In this document: positions 44,265-56,929 of the stretch, piece after piece
How positions within the stretch are numbered: the stretch's first letter is position 1
Layout: the number at the start of each line of letters is the position of its first letter
Assembly (NCBI RefSeq): GCF_021869535.1
Contig: NW_026262712.1
Location: 70,278,100-70,342,099 of the forward strand
DNA length: 64,000 nucleotides
DNA from: Mytilus californianus
Lineage: Eukaryota > Mollusca > Bivalvia > Mytilida > Mytilidae
Direction of reading: 5' to 3'
Notes under the pieces: model-generated
What the model was told of the DNA's origin: nothing
Seen by the model: only the letters and a program-made list of their open reading frames with translations
Databases searched by the model: none
Translations under genes and position numbers: made by a program

Positions 44265-46890
44265 AAAATGCAAAATTTTCAGACATATGCAGGTACATCA
44301 GCTATACCCTTTCGTACATAAAAAGAGGATCTGCGAATTTTTATCTGACCAATTTCATTATTTTTATTGAAAAACTACATTTCAAGTTTAAGTGTGAAAA
44401 AAATGCATAATTATTATGAAACGCATCCCAAAATGTACAGCATTAAACACATTCATGTACACATCTTTGCAGACTAATAAGATCAATCCTTTCCAGCTGA
44501 TGATTCGCAATAATTACTTTTGATTTCGGTGCTTATATTCTGTATCGATACACACTGCACTTTGTCTGACCTTAGATTTGACTTACCCTTTTCTTATCGA
44601 TTTTGATTTGTATGTTATGTTGACGCTTTTTATTGATTTTTTTCCCAAAAGCTTTAAAATAATCAGTAAAGATTTAAAGTGCCTCGATTTTTTTTAGAGG
44701 AATCATATAAAAAGTAAATTTATGAATATGACATATTGTTTAATATTGCAAAAAAATGAAGGAAATAAAAAGCAAGAGAATATTGAATATGAAATGATTA
44801 AATACGAAAAAGCAGCAAATAATGTGAATGTTTAAGACACTGGTGATATGATAAGATTAAGAATTACAAAGTGGTGTAATCTTAATGATTGATAATGTAG
44901 GCTTTTTTGCTGACAGTTATTGTAATGCTTTTTGACAGAATACATGATTTTTGATCGGCGGTGCACCAGATAATTGACAAATGTTATTAAAAAGAGGTGT
45001 GAGAGCTGATTTGTTAGACATACACCGAAGGGTATATGGACGATCAGTTAGACAACACATGTACTTCTGATGTAACAATTGATTATATAGTTTATGACTA
45101 AGATTCGAGATCAATTTATTTATTGATGTATTAATACGAAGTAGAGAGAAAGAGAGAGAGCGTGCAAGAAATTTGGACTGCCCTGGAAGAAAGAAGGCAA
45201 TTTTACTTGAAACAAGCCATCAAAGGATCCCTTAAAATGTGGTTGCAATGTTTCGATTTTATCGGGTAGGAGAACACGCCTATTACGTAAAAAAATTTTT
45301 TCCACCTCAAAAACCTTCTATCTTTTCTTTTGAAAACCAAACTGCTTAAAGATCATTTTCTGTGGATTTAAAAAGCTTATTAGACCCAAATATTTTTGAA
45401 TTGGATCTTTGATAGTTTCATTTTAAAAATTGGACAATATGTCTATCGCTCGCCTACAAATTCGTCTATAGTTGTTTTAGTTTAAATATCTTGTACATTG
45501 TTGGTTCGACTTAAAATAGCTTTGCGTAAAACACCTCCTCTGATGCCAATGACAAAAAAATCAAAGATGCCTATGGCTATTATATAAAAATAAGGAGATG
45601 TGGTATGATTGCAAATGAGTCAACTATCCCCTAAATACCAAATGCAGTGCCGGAATATAAGTATCGATAGGATGTAGGACCATAAGTGTACATAACTGTA
45701 TAGCAAAACATTTATAGTTTTGTTTTAATTTATTGAAAACAAAATCAATGTTGTAGATATAAAGATAATATTAAAGGACCTTACTACAATGTTAATTGAC
45801 AACCTTTAATAAAAAAAGTTCATAAATAGGAGCAATAAGTTTACATGGATCGTATTCAAATTTACAGGCTCTGCAAACAACTTCCTCGTAAAAATTAGGA
45901 TGTGATATACCGATTGTAATAATGGTTCTTTCTACAGGTACCTCCAAACTTCCAAACATAATAATTGTAGAATTTTACAAAGAATTTAGTAAAGGTTTAC
46001 CCTGTTCGTTATTTTACAAACGACTATGAAAAATATGTTAAGCTGTTTTAATTTTAAAGGAACTTGACCAATGGAATCATGCAAAAACTTCTATATAATA
46101 TCCACCACTGAAAAAAAAGTTGTGTACATGGGACAACATGGCAAAAACATTCCACTAAAAAAGACTTTTCTAACAATCATAATGTGAGCGCGTTGTTTTA
46201 AGTCCTCCAGTATGTATGATGATATTTTTTTTTCATTTTAGCTAACGGCATATTGTTTACGTATCATTTATATGGTCATCTGTGTCATATAAACAACATA
46301 ATAAATCATGCAACCATAGCTTTTTCAACTACATTGTCCAAACAATAAAGAAATGAAAGAAGAAATAAATAAAAACGTTGTTTTGCATTTTAAGCCATCG
46401 AAATGGATCATATATTGTGACTCAAATGAACATTATCATAATTCTCACTGCATCGTTACAGTATATTTATATCTCCGTAAACAATGTTTTTACGTCTGTA
46501 GATTTACACCATTGTACTTAATTTAAAAAAGAAGGTCCATCCGCTAATCAAATGGAAGTTATTTTAATCTTGCAATGTTTATTTTAATGTATGTTTGAAT
46601 GTACACGACGGTCATTGTATATAGTTTTATATAACTTTACTGTTGATACTGGAAACAAAGTATGAAAAATATCCAAAATGAACTGACAATGCCATGGTAA
46701 TAACAAAAAACGAAAAAAAGACCAAAAGACAAACAGCAGTATACAAGACACAACAAAAATGAATACGTGAAAGATATTTTTTTTTCAATTACATATGAAC
46801 GCAGATCATCATAACACCCAGCTGGTATATAATTACCCATACGCAGCACAAGCCGGCAGCTTGCACATATGGGTCCCTGTCAGTACACCA
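44265..46890. repeat. Segmental duplication, right unit (empty site)
   Basis: Aligns with the left unit (33890-44250) without its R1 fragment, Ginger element and LINE. Around 45273 the text reads CGCCTATT-AC-GTAAAA, the pre-insertion site of the LINE. It has its own extra 120-140 bp near 46110-46240. The short frames (44917-45114, 45120-45305) are not genes. Confidence 0.88.
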
Positions 46891-47261
46891 AAGCTTATTT
46901 GAATGAAATGATTTATTTTCTCAAAGGACCCAAAGTCATAGCTCCAGACCAAACTGGCATATATTCATATATTTTTTCCCTTCAAAATCAATCTTATGAA
47001 TGGAACATTGTTTCAGTTTTTTTATGCTAGCACAAATATAAAATAAAAATAACCGACATGACCCTTACATAAATAGTTTCTTCCATTTACTGTGACAATA
47101 TATTTGACTGTATCATCATGTGTCTTTGACGCATCGAATCATGCAACATTTCAAAGAATATATATTATAGTAATAACTTGCATCATACAGGTACCAACAT
47201 ATGTGTCAATTGTTAGGTATGTCAATAGCAGAAAATATAACATTTTGTTTTAAAATATATA

Positions 47262-47725
47262 CCTTTAAGTTTATATATATATATATATATATGTATTTAG
47301 ACCCCTCTACCAAGAAATTTGTTTTGCATGCACACGTATAAAAATTGCGCTTTTTATCCAACGCAATCATAGGTTTGAACGTTGTTTTCAATTTAGACTT
47401 GTATATATTTTTTCGTTTGGGCTTGTATTATATTTCCCTTTGGGTTTATATGATCCGTTCATCCTATTTTGACTCTTTAAAAATTCAAGAGTCTATCCTA
47501 AATTGAGGTAAATTATACGGCCTTCCAAATACCGTTTCGATTCCTAACATCACTGAAGAGACATTAATTGTCGAAATCCGGATATGGTGTACAAATTTTT
47601 GCACCTCATGTTTGCGGTATACCATCTTTTCCGCAAGTTTATTGTTTTCTATTTGGTAATAAATGAATAATAATATTTTGTTTTGTATAGGTTTGAACGT
47701 TGTTTTCAATTTAGACTTGTACAAG

Positions 47726-47775
<50 letters not shown>

Positions 47776-47890
47776 GTGCAAGTTATCATTTTGTACAAGT
47801 GAAAATACAAATCATAATTTGTACAATTTTTTTGTTATATATATATATATATTTGAATGTTGTTTTCAATTTAGACTTGTTTATATATAA
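47262..47890. repeat. AT microsatellites with a dispersed 26-bp motif
   Basis: (TA)n runs at 47270-47292, 47729-47770 and 47837-47852. Beside each lies GTTGTTTTCAATTTAGACTT(GT), at about 47380, 47698 and 47861. Open frames of the IYIYIY type are microsatellite translations. Confidence 0.8.
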
Positions 47891-48012
47891 ACCATATTAC
47901 AAAGGTATAGAGCAAATTATACACATTGCAATACAATTACACAAATAACGTACAATATTAGATAGAGACATGTTACAGCTATTCACCCAGAAAAGTTTAA
48001 TGTATTAATAAT

Positions 48013-48612
48013 AAAATTGAGAATGGAAATGGGGAATGTGTCAAAGAGACAACAACCCGACCATAGAGCAGACAACAGCCGAAGGCCACCAATGGGTCTT
48101 CAATGCAGCGAGAAACTCCCGCACCCAGAGGCATCCTTCAGCTGGCCCCTAAACAAATATGTATACTAGTTCAGTGATAATGGACGTCATACTAAACTCC
48201 AAATTATACACAAGAAACTAAAATTAAAAATGATACAAGACTAACAAAGGCCAGAGGCTCCTGACTTGGGACAGGCGCAAAAATGCGGCGGGGTTAAACA
48301 TGTTTTTTGAGATCTCAACCCTTCCCCTTTACCTCTAGCCAATGTAGAAAAACAAACGTACAACTGTAAGCACAGTAAAACTCAGTTTAAGAGAAGTCCG
48401 AGTCCGATGTCAGAATAGGAAACAAAAGAAAATAAACAAAATGACAATAATACATATATAACAACAGACTACTAGCAGTTACTGACATGCCAGCTCCAGA
48501 CCTCAATTAATCTGATTGAAAGATTATGTCTTCATCATATGAATATCAGGCACAATCCCTCCTGTTAGGGGTTTAGTATTATACCGTCATAAAATATATG
48601 AGAAGAATATAA
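48013..48612 (-). mobile_element. Penelope-like element, copy C (3' UTR only)
   Basis: The reverse complement of the last 600 bp of copies A and B: starts TTGAGAATGGAAATGGGGAA, passes GACTTGGGACAGGCGCAAAA and GACATGCCAGCTCCAGACCT, and ends at GAGAAGAATATA. No coding part is left. Confidence 0.88.
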
Positions 48613-48924
48613 TATATATATATAAGTTTACACAGCTCATTTAGTTCTGAAAATTTTTTGGAATTTGTTAAATCATGCAACTTCATAGTGTTAGGTCTTT
48701 ACCTACAAAGGAATTTGAAAAATTGTTTTCTACAGTCATTAAAAGCTGAACAATTAAAAATGTATTGGTATTCATCACCAATATCATCTAAATTGCACAA
48801 TACACACTTTCTGTTTTAACTTTCTTAATTTTGCCATCTGCCAGTTTCTATTAGTTACATGTTTTCCTTCTTTTTTTTATATTAATTTCTTCATTACGTG
48901 GTAGATATCAATATAAAAAAGAAG

Positions 48925-48957
48925 ATGTGGTATGATTGCCAATAGGACAATAGGATG
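48925..48957 (-). repeat. R1 terminal fragment (reverse)
   Basis: AGAAGATGTGGTATGATTGC then CAATAGGACAATAG; only the terminus is left. Confidence 0.6.
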
Positions 48958-50207
48958 TAGTTAGACACCGATGTATAATTACGCAATATTGTTTTCTATA
49001 TTCAACGTATTTTGATGAAACCCTATATATTGTTCACCTTTCAACATGTTTGCATACTTTTTCATTTGCATTTTTAAGTTGTTTCTCCCATCTATCTAAC
49101 TATGAATCATGAGCATTTATAAGTATAAACATTAAAAAAATATGCGAGGCCATCGTATGACAGATTGTTAGTTCATACTAGTGATAGGCTGCATCTTTGC
49201 TTCTTAATAGAAATTTTGAAATACAAATCAAATATGTATTGTGGTGTGCATTTTTGTAACATACCAACATATATACCATTTTCATCGTTACTCACATTGT
49301 TTATTATTACATTGTAAAAAAAAAAAAAACCTATTAAAACATTGATGTTATACTGCATTCGTAGAGTTTATGAAAATTGAAGAAGTAATAGAAAAGGATT
49401 TCTGCTGCAAGGTGACGCAAAATAGAGAAAATTTTAACCTGCAGGAACTACATATTTTAAAAGTCGTACAAAACTTATATTTTTGCTATTAAAATATTAC
49501 TTGTATATTACATAACGGGTGACGGTAAAGTATTTCTTGTATATACAGACGACATGGCGACAGCTGGCAATGATTATAAGTAGTGTTTTGTTTTGTATTG
49601 ACTTGTATAAACGTTTCTTCTTTTTATCTTAGGACAAATCTTGCTCTGAAGCCCTACAATTTATCGATGGAATGATGTAGCAGCAATACTACCATACATC
49701 CAAGACTTAAGCTCTCTGTCCTGATATTACTTACGGATGACTACACTGTCTGAATTATTAATAATTATATCATCAATCGAGTACATGTTAGCTTATATCT
49801 GTTTGTTAAAAAAAGAATGATTAATGCTTATAATTGTTGAGAAAAAAAACCCATCATAAAATCAATTTTACAAATGATTATGTCATATTTTATTTTAAAA
49901 CTGCATTGAACAACCAAACCTTTCCATTTAGTCAAAAATGTAAAACAAAATGTTAAAACTCATACTGACTTCCTCACACGCTCTTTAAGTATACAGCGGC
50001 GCTCGATCGAATTCGCCAGGTTTAACATACAATATGCATATAACCAAATGGCTCAGATTTTAGGGTTGAATATTTAAATTGGCATGGTCTATTTCTAGCA
50101 GGGACAATCATAGCAAAACATCATACAGTTAAGAAAATATTTCAAACTGTCGACTGGGTACAGTCTTATTTGAACGATAATTGATCGAACAATACACCAA
50201 CCAAAGC
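48958..50207. other. Intergenic, nothing firm
   Basis: AT-rich. An ATG context at 49554 (GACGACATGGCGACAGC) opens a short frame that could splice over a 53-bp gap to a 22-codon product, but nothing else supports it. Confidence 0.45.
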
Positions 50208-50335
50208 AGAATATGACAATTGTTTTCCAATCATTTGATGTGTTTGAGCTTTTGGTTTTGCCATTTGATAAAGGACTTTCCGTTTTGAATTTTCCTTGGA
50301 GTTCTATATTTTTTTTATTTTATTTTTTTTTACAC
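50208..50335 (+). repeat. R2 repeat, copy 1
   Basis: R2 is my label. ATGACAATTGTTTTCCAATC then TTTGATGTGTTTGAGCTTTT and GGACTTTCCGTTTTGAATTT, ending in a T-rich tail. Matches 57050-57175. I recall this as very common in mussel sequence; probably a retroelement 3' end. Confidence 0.7.
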
Positions 50336-50654
50336 AAGCAACATAATTACAAGTAATGAGAAATTTGAGAGATCCAATTCCATCTTTTAGAATGAAATAA
50401 AGCTTTCATGTTTGTAAAATATTAAGTAAAGGTGTAAATACATCTTTTAATGAAGCAAACTGGCTGAACAAAAGTCTCGGATTACAGCAAAAATAAAACT
50501 TAATAATAAAACGATGGTATATGCTTATGGTATCCATTGCCACATGTAACCCTGTACTTTTGACATTACATAATTTAATCATTGAATTCACATTACCAAA
50601 TAAGAACCCACAGACCCGAATTGCAATTTGACTGGTATTATCTACAGTTCAACC

Positions 50655-50713
50655 CTCGTCCTGAACATGCATGAAATATTTACCCCTGGACGTAAGTTAA
50701 ATAACAATCAATC
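50655..50713 (+). mobile_element. 59-bp retroposon tail with 15-bp TSD
   Basis: ATCTACAGTTCAACC at 50640-50654 is repeated exactly at 50714-50728. The 59 bp between includes TTTACCCCTGGACGTAAGTT and ends ACAATCAATC. It is a 5'-truncated retroposon of the family at 31538-31600. Confidence 0.8.
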
Positions 50714-51019
50714 ATCTACAGTTCAACCAATACCCGAACTGTCGGTAATACATCAAAACCATAAATGGTTACAAATTACATTGTCAATCTTACAAATGTA
50801 TTGATATATTATAGCAATGTTATCCACCAAAGACCATATGAGATATACAACTTCAGGTCAATATACGGCATTCAACCAAGAACAAAACCTAAACCGTAAT
50901 AGTAAATTATAAAAGAGACTGGGATTAGAAAATGTGAAACAATTCATAATAGAAAACTAATGGGCGGAATTAAAATCATTTGTTATATTACAAAGATACT
51001 AAATAAGAGCATTGCTTTT

Positions 51020-51206
51020 ACAGGAATTGTTCTTCCTTGAGGCTAGTGGCATGTGCCTTCAACTATAATCTAAAGTGACAAGGACTGCAAGTTTTCCTGC
51101 CGATTGTCGGTGGTTTTCTCAGGGCGGCTTCCTTCCCAATAAAAACTGACCGCTAAGGTATAGCAAATAGGGCCGAAAGTGGTGTTAAACACCAACTATC
51201 AATCAA
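51020..51206 (+). mobile_element. Molluscan SINE-like retroposon
   Basis: The 3' half reads GGTGGTTTTCTCAGGGCGGC, ACTGACCGCTAAGGTATAGC, then GCCGAAAGTGGTGTTAAACA and CCAACTATCAATCAATCA. The GTTAAACACCAA-(ATCA)n tail is familiar from bivalve SINEs. No clear tRNA-like head was confirmed. Confidence 0.6.
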
Positions 51207-51209
51207 TCA

Positions 51210-52369
51210 CTTAGGCTAGTGACATTTTCAAATATTGGAATAATTATCCATAATTCCATTACTATAAGAAACAGAAAAGTCTACAGTAGAATATAGTATA
51301 AAAGACTTTCGCAGCCTTATCAACAGTCAACTGCAGCCTATGACAATCCTTTACAAACGAACATATATATATTGACCGACTTAACAGTAGCAAGTTTAAT
51401 ACAAAGCAAAAGACAAATAAGTCAAGTAAAGCTTAATAAATAACCAAAGTGAAACTAGAATGAGAGAAGGACAATAAAAGCGATGGTTAGACCAATTGTT
51501 GAGAGTACTTGACTGTAATGTTCAGTCTAATGAAACAAATCTGTGATAATGAAATCGACATCAAACTGAAAACATTTGGACTGTGCGGATCGATAAACCT
51601 CAGAAAGAGAGAAAAACTTCTGGAATGACTGTATCTATGAAAAAATTGTTAAACATTTTTTTAATTAAATCATTAACAGTAGTTTATCAAAAAACTGCAG
51701 GAGAAACGAAAACATTCCGTTTGAATGGAACAAGTGTTAAAGAATAAAATGCCTTACAGATTTGTAGTAATTACAGAAATTTTTCAGAATCAAACTATAT
51801 TGTAGTAGAATGAAAAAAAGATGATTACAAACATAAAACTCAGAAGTCTTTAGAAAAGACAGTGAATGCATGTATCATCTATTTACCCTCCACATTTTTA
51901 TTTAACTTTGTATTAGGAGGAACATTGACCATGTCGATTATTAATTTAAAAAGGAAAGCATGTAAACTCTAGAGTAAGATACGAACGTCTGCCAGCATCT
52001 GTATTATTCGTATTATTCCTATTAATCTTTTTTTTACAGAAAGACTGGATACAGATATATGCAAAAAAAGATCACGTGGAAATATTGTATAGCCAACTAA
52101 AAAAATGTATTTGTGGATGATTTTGAAAATAATATTAACAACGGAAAGAAAGTGCATGAAAAAACCAGCTTGAACTAGAGTGCTTTAACATAAGCTATAA
52201 AGGCAGACCTTTTTTTCATTGCTGCAAAGACAATATTCAGCTTTAGTTTCAAAATCATTCTGTTTTTTGTTCAGAATGTCTTCGTAGTATGTTTTATGGG
52301 GATATACCCAAAATTGACAAAATCTATAACATTACAGTTTATAGCTATCTTAAGGCATTATAATATATA
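51210..52369. other. Intergenic, nothing recognised
   Basis: AT-rich sequence with only short frames and no recognised repeat. Confidence 0.45.
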
Positions 52370-52575
52370 GATGTGGTATGATTGCTAATAAAACAACAAT
52401 CCATCAAAGTTCAAATGAATTGGATGTTAGCAATTATAGGCAACCGTACGGCCTTCAACAATGAGAAAAATCCATACCGTATAGTCGGCTATTAAAGGCC
52501 TTGACATGAAAAATGTGAAACAATTCAATTGAGAAAACTAAAATAAAAGCTGGTCATTATAAACTCCCAAGTAAT
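52370..52575 (-). repeat. R1 copy (reverse), 5'-truncated
   Basis: ATAGATGTGGTATGATTGCT, GGCAACCGTACGGCCTTCAA, GTATAGTCGGCTATTAAAGG and GAGAAAACTAAAATAAAAGC. Same order as other R1 copies; stops early. Confidence 0.75.
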
Positions 52576-53920
52576 ATGACAAAACTATGTGTTATGATAG
52601 CTCAAAACTGCAAATATATCAAATCAGTTGACTTCCTCACAAACTGTATAATGTTGTGTTTGTGACTAAATGGCCGAGTTTACACACCAATAATCCTATA
52701 AACATAATCTTTATTCTTATATAGCAACAATGTAACCAAAATTTGAATAGAAGGGAAAACATATTGATATTGTTGCACAAAGGACTGAACGGTAAAGCCA
52801 ATATCCCAACAACAGACAGATTATTGAATAATAGGAACACTTGAAACAAATCGTAATAGACAACACCATAATAGTGCAAGTTCTTCAACACTCGCTGGTC
52901 CCATTAGAACTCAAAAGATAAGACTAAATTTAGACGCTTGACACATGGGCGATGCAGAAATGATTTATCAACTTACTGATCAAGATGAAAAATAAAAAGA
53001 TGGAATACATTTAGTAATTATCGACTTTTTTTTATTTTATGAAGATATGATTCTAAATAACCACAATACATGGGGGAAAACTCATCAAAAGATATCATAC
53101 TTATAATTTTGTACGTCAACTTCGACGTTTGATAAAGAGATCGTTCAACTTTTGGAGTGGTTATCAAACACGACATATAACAACCTCTACCATGTAACGG
53201 ATGTTGTTAAATTGTCGGAGGACGTGCTAGAATACAAGGTGGTCTTCTGTTGATGATCAGAGCGCACTTCCTATGTTTCTAATGATCAAATTGAAGTACT
53301 TTTCTAAATTCAACTGAGCAATTGAAAAGACATAATTAATAGGTGAAATCCCAACCTAAATATTAATTGAAGCATAAATAAAGACCACATGAACAAATGT
53401 TATCTAATGAAGCGTTAAGACTATTACATAATATTAAGGTCATATATGATGACCTTATCTAACATCGTAATTGTGAAATAATGTAATAATGACTTATTAT
53501 GAGATAAAACATTCATTTTCCTGGTTTCACTGCATTGTCATGTACTATGAATCATTTCCATTAACAAGAAAAACAATCTCATTTAGAATGAAAACGTGCA
53601 TTGAGTTTTGTTTTATCCGATGATGGAAAGTCTTAAAGCGATCCAAGTACTGTAAGTTCAAAAGAAAGTATATGGGGCATGGGTAAGCACCTCAACAACA
53701 CAATGAAATTAGAAAAGACGTATACAGATCAACATAAATTCTACAAATCACCACCCTCTCCACCAAAAGAAAAACACTCACCCGAAAAACATAAGAACAG
53801 CGTCCAGCTATAATTACCCCAAAGTCTAAAAGCAAGTGGAAATGAATTTTACAAACATTACAAAATCAGTCATAAGCAACATTTTAAAGAACAAACATAC
53901 TTAAGTTTATACGAAAGCCG
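52576..53920. other. Intergenic, nothing recognised
   Basis: AT-rich, no gene or repeat family recognised. The minus 84-codon frame at 52637-52891 has no recognisable motif. Confidence 0.45.
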
Positions 53921-54115
53921 AATGCGGCCAATTTCGCGTGTTGCCTTTGTATTTACAAAGGCGAAAACGGAAACACGGAAACGTGGAAACGAAAACACAA
54001 AAAACAAAAACACTAAATCGCAAAGTCGCGAAAGCGAAAACGTTAAAACGCCAAATCGAATTCATTCCGTGATTCGGCATTTTTCTTCGCTTTCGCGATT
54101 TCGCGTTTGGCAATC
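53921..54115. repeat. CpG-dense GAAAACG/CGTTTTC repeat block
   Basis: About 190 bp with many CGAAAACG, CGGAAACACGGAAACG and GTCGCGAAAGCG motifs, purine-rich on the plus strand for 130 bp and then pyrimidine-rich (TTCGCTTTCGCGATTTCGCG). It is bounded by GCCGAATGCGGCCAA and TTTGGCAATC. Such CpG density is striking in this AT-rich window. Non-coding in all likelihood. Confidence 0.7.
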
Positions 54116-54695
54116 ACTGCCAACTACTGTCAAACATCTCGTATCTTTGATATGATTGGATAGTGATTAACAATTTGGAGAGAAACTAACTGGATAGTAT
54201 TATTTTCAAGTACAATTAATTGTTACAACGAGTATTTACGTATGTAAACTAATTAGTAATGATAACGGGTAGCCCTTGCCAGTTTATTACATTACAGGTG
54301 GGCTAAACGAAATGCCAACGCAATATGAATTGCATCTCTTTTGATATTTCGACCCTTTTTCTTTTTAAATTTTGTTCTTAAATCAAATGTATTTCAAAAT
54401 TATTTTGATTTGTAGAATAATCAATTAATTATTAAATTTAAAAACATTAAAACAGTGCCAACTTTTTTAATTCATTTTTATTGGTTGTACAGTAAAAAAA
54501 AATACTGGGACTTCAATACAATGGCAAAATTACAAAAATCGCATTTAGCTCACTGAACTAGATAGAAAGGATACCCTATTAACAGTTATAGGACTGTTTT
54601 AATATTTGATCAAGAAATAAAGGATACCATAGATATAATGATATGAATGTTTCCGTATGAACTATATAAATGAAGGATACAACAGATACAATTAA

Positions 54696-55069
54696 TTATC
54701 TTACCTCCTATACATTTCTAGTAATAAAATTGGTTAAAAGCGTCCGCGTGGAGACCGTGTATATTCCATATTAGGTTAGTAGGGAGGCGGGGCTTATTTC
54801 ATACACGGTTAGTAGTGGTGTTACGTCCCTTTATAAAAACAAAACGGTACTGAGAAAATATCTTAACGGTTTCAACAGACGTAAAAATTGATGATGAAGA
54901 TTGAAATAAATTCATAAAACACATTTAAACCTAACAAGTTGTTATTGTTGGCATCTGTTTTTGAAAGGATCAATGGAAGTAGTTTCTAAATGCTAACAGT
55001 ATTGAAGACTTGCTCATTTTAATAGGTCACTAGTCTAAATTTCACACGATAAGATAGTCGGTAAGATAA
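54696..55069. mobile_element. MITE with TTATCTTACC ends, copy 2
   Basis: TTATCTTACCTCCTATAC on the left and, inverted, TTATCTTACCGACTATCT on the right. Homologous to 30121-30479. Inserted in a minisatellite unit right after AGATACAATTAA. Confidence 0.75.
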
Positions 55070-55073
55070 ATTC

Positions 55074-55163
55074 GTTACATAGCGTGCTAGTGACGTAATA
55101 CGGTATATATGGGGTCAGTAAATTCCATATATACCGTATTAGGTCACTAGCACACTATGTAAC
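55074..55163. repeat. 90-bp palindrome next to MITE copy 2
   Basis: The arms GTTACATAGCGTGCTAGTGA...ATACGGTATATATGG and its inverse surround the loop GGTCAGTAAATT. It is nearly perfect, so it would form a strong hairpin. Confidence 0.85.
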
Positions 55164-55584
55164 TAATAATGCATGTTCCCTATATATGAACTAGAAATAA
55201 AGCATACCACATGCAGATACAATTAAATGCATGTTCCCTATAGCTATGAACTAGAAATAAAGCATACCACATGCAGATACAATTAAATGCATGTTCCCTA
55301 TAATCTAGAAATAAAGCATACTACATGCAGATACTATTAAATGCATGTTCCCTATGAACTAGAAATAAAGAATACCCCATGCAGATACAATTAAATACAT
55401 GTTTCCGTATGAACTAAAAATAAAGCATACCACATGCAGATACTATCATAGGACTGGTTCCTTGTGTTGTGAGATTGTCAAAATGTTCATGAAAATTTTA
55501 TATGTTTGTTGTTTGCCAATCTGATTATAATTCTGATCCATATTAACTCGCATGCTCGTATATATATATATATATATATGAGTA

Positions 55585-55798
55585 CTGTGGATTCATTTAT
55601 ATTTATTTTCGTGGGTATCAATTTTCGTGGATTGAGGAAAAATTACATTTTCGTGGATATTTGATTTCGTGGTTTTGGCAAAGTCTGCATACATTCCTAT
55701 AGAAGATTTGTAATTCGTTGAACACTTGAATTCGTAGTTCTTGGGTAACCACGAAATCCACGAAAATTGGTATCCAACGAATAATAATGAATCCACAG
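55585..55798. mobile_element. Short MITE with TA duplication
   Basis: 214 bp. CTGTGGATTCATT at the left and inverted at the right, flanked by TA. Inside, TTTTCGTGG motifs repeat in both orientations, making it largely self-complementary. Probably mobilised by a Tc1/mariner-type transposase (inference from TA and size). Confidence 0.75.
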
Positions 55799-55800
55799 TA

Positions 55801-56925
55801 TAACGAAATCATAGAATTGGATTGGTTGTTTGCTTGAATCGCACAGATACACCTGTCCAGTTTAATAAAGTCACCGTAAAATGTAACATCAAACCTAAGC
55901 TGTAAAATTCGTTAAATCTTCATTTCAATGTTAATTTATAGACTGTATACTATCCTAAAAATAAATTCTTTTTTCACAGAGAAAAGGTAATTTTTTATTA
56001 TGGTAATAAATTGAAACAGAAAAGTGCACATTTATAACAGATGACTATTTATAACATAGAGACATTAAACAGTCTGCATAAGCTGACGCAGTCTCATTTT
56101 TGACACGATGATATATCTTTTAATATCATCAATGCACTATTTTTACTTTTTTAAAGGCACAATGCATCTCGCATTCCATCCGAACAACATAAATCAAGTT
56201 GTCCCGAATAAATAAAACATGTACATGTATAAACTTTGATAAAATGGCAAATATTAGTAACTTTGTAATTTCCGTAGTGTTCAACCAATAGAAAACTTCG
56301 TGTGTCGACTTCGTCATGATCTCTTATTTTATAAAATGCCCCTTTACTAGTTTTAATTGAAAATAATTGACATCTTCTTGTGATATCATTGGTACTATAT
56401 GACCCTCAAAGTGAATAATTGATAAGTTTCTTATAGCCGTCAGGTACTATGTACAGTATGACAGGATTTGGAAGTTTCCCGTCATACCTTTATTGTTTTC
56501 GTGCAATATTCAGCTTTCTATTTATACAAAAGTGTTGTCTTAGAATGCAGTTTGATATGTGAATCGAATAAAACCCAAAACACCATTCGATTTAGATTAG
56601 AAAGTTAATGAGCAAATTTTTGGAATAAAAAGTTAATGAAAAAGAAAATGACAATTATTTCACTTACTAATATTTGCGCTATAACATTAACATTAAAAGA
56701 CCATTTACATACATTACAATAAAGTTATTTCGTTAACTGTGACATATATTATGGGATTAATCGTATTGGGATTACCTATCAAAAGGGACGGCTTTTACAT
56801 AAATGAAGACGTATTCATCAAGACACAGTTCCATTATTTGTGTTTGGTCCTGTATTCTATTGTACTAATATATAACATTAGATGAATTTAGCTATTCTTT
56901 TAGGTCCCTGTTTGTTTTGTTCACA
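55801..56925. other. Intergenic, nothing recognised
   Basis: AT-rich; no exon with convincing splice sites and no recognised repeat. Confidence 0.45.
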
Positions 56926-56929
56926 CATT

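Larger units (their letters stand above)
54600..55450. repeat. Minisatellite split by a foldback MITE
   Basis: A unit of about 58 bp: GCATGTTCCCTATGAACTAG, AAATAAAGCATACCACATGC, AGATACAATTAAAT. Five copies at 55168-55450 and degraded ones at about 54600-54695, on either side of the MITE and palindrome (54696-55163). Confidence 0.85.

Noticed and set aside
44917..45305. 61-65 codon frames resembling those at 36620-37018
   Set aside because: The similarity is explained by the segmental duplication, not by coding conservation; frames are of different length and broken.
47485..47890. IYIYIY-type frames
   Set aside because: Translations of (TA)n microsatellites.
49554..49680. Two-exon mini-gene (22 codons) with a 53-bp intron
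   Set aside because: Intron far shorter than usual here, product too short and unlike anything known.
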